DNA of 5,134 bases from Deltaproteobacteria bacterium UBA7527 (GTDB lineage Bacteria > Desulfobacterota > Syntrophorhabdia > Syntrophorhabdales > Syntrophorhabdaceae). This document shows positions 5,126-5,134 of this stretch, in pieces (position 1 is the stretch's first letter; each line of letters starts with the position of its first letter). Location of the stretch: positions 9,235 through 14,368 of the forward strand of contig DLMV01000077.1 in NCBI GenBank assembly GCA_002478225.1, given 5' to 3'. Below the pieces are notes generated by a model, which ran no database searches, was not told the origin of the DNA, and was given only the letters and a program-made list of their open reading frames with translations. A program made the translations under genes and the position numbers.

Positions 5126-5134
5126 AAGCAAAAG

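Overview
The window is about 50% GC and reads as an anaerobe-type bacterial chromosome. The joined aspartate kinase and citramalate synthase genes, the long N-terminally extended HflX and the RfaH-like NusG paralogue fit Nitrospirota or the former Deltaproteobacteria (Geobacter-like relatives). This assignment rests on protein flavour only and is tentative. All genes lie on the + strand. No RNA gene, transposase, CRISPR array or phage gene is visible.

Layout. (i) 1-2629 is a tightly coupled amino-acid operon: the 3' end of aspartate kinase lysC (cut by the window edge), citramalate synthase cimA, and a small protein that is a free-standing copy of the regulatory domain at the C-terminus of CimA. 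Both junctions are 4-bp GTGA overlaps preceded by GAGGAGGAG. LysC opens the aspartate family (Lys, Thr, Met, and Ile via threonine). CimA opens the threonine-independent pyruvate/citramalate route to 2-oxobutyrate and isoleucine. The operon therefore joins the entry steps of two routes to the same amino acid, and the third gene may be an extra allosteric partner. A strong ribosome-binding site inside lysC, exactly before the ACT domains, suggests a separately translated beta (regulatory) subunit.

(ii) 2630-2813 is an intergenic region of tandem seven-base repeats, with a possible terminator and a possible promoter. (iii) 2814-3311 encodes a NusG/RfaH-type transcription factor. (iv) 3312-3478 is a second intergenic region of seven-base repeats of other sequence families, including a perfect 12-bp inverted repeat. 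(v) 3479-5119 encodes the ribosome-associated GTPase HflX. Its coding frame extends 40 codons upstream of the first ATG, apparently to an ATA codon behind a Shine-Dalgarno sequence. Its 3' end, including the stop codon, lies in another seven-base repeat array.

The most unusual theme is the set of degenerate tandem heptanucleotides. At least four sequence families (GCTCATR, AACNTTG, CGTNAGG, RGGACGA) fill much of both internal gaps and the end of hflX. They occur in both orientations, build hairpins, and in places touch gene boundaries. They resemble in style the short tandemly repeated heptamers (STRR) of cyanobacteria, but I know of no function for them.
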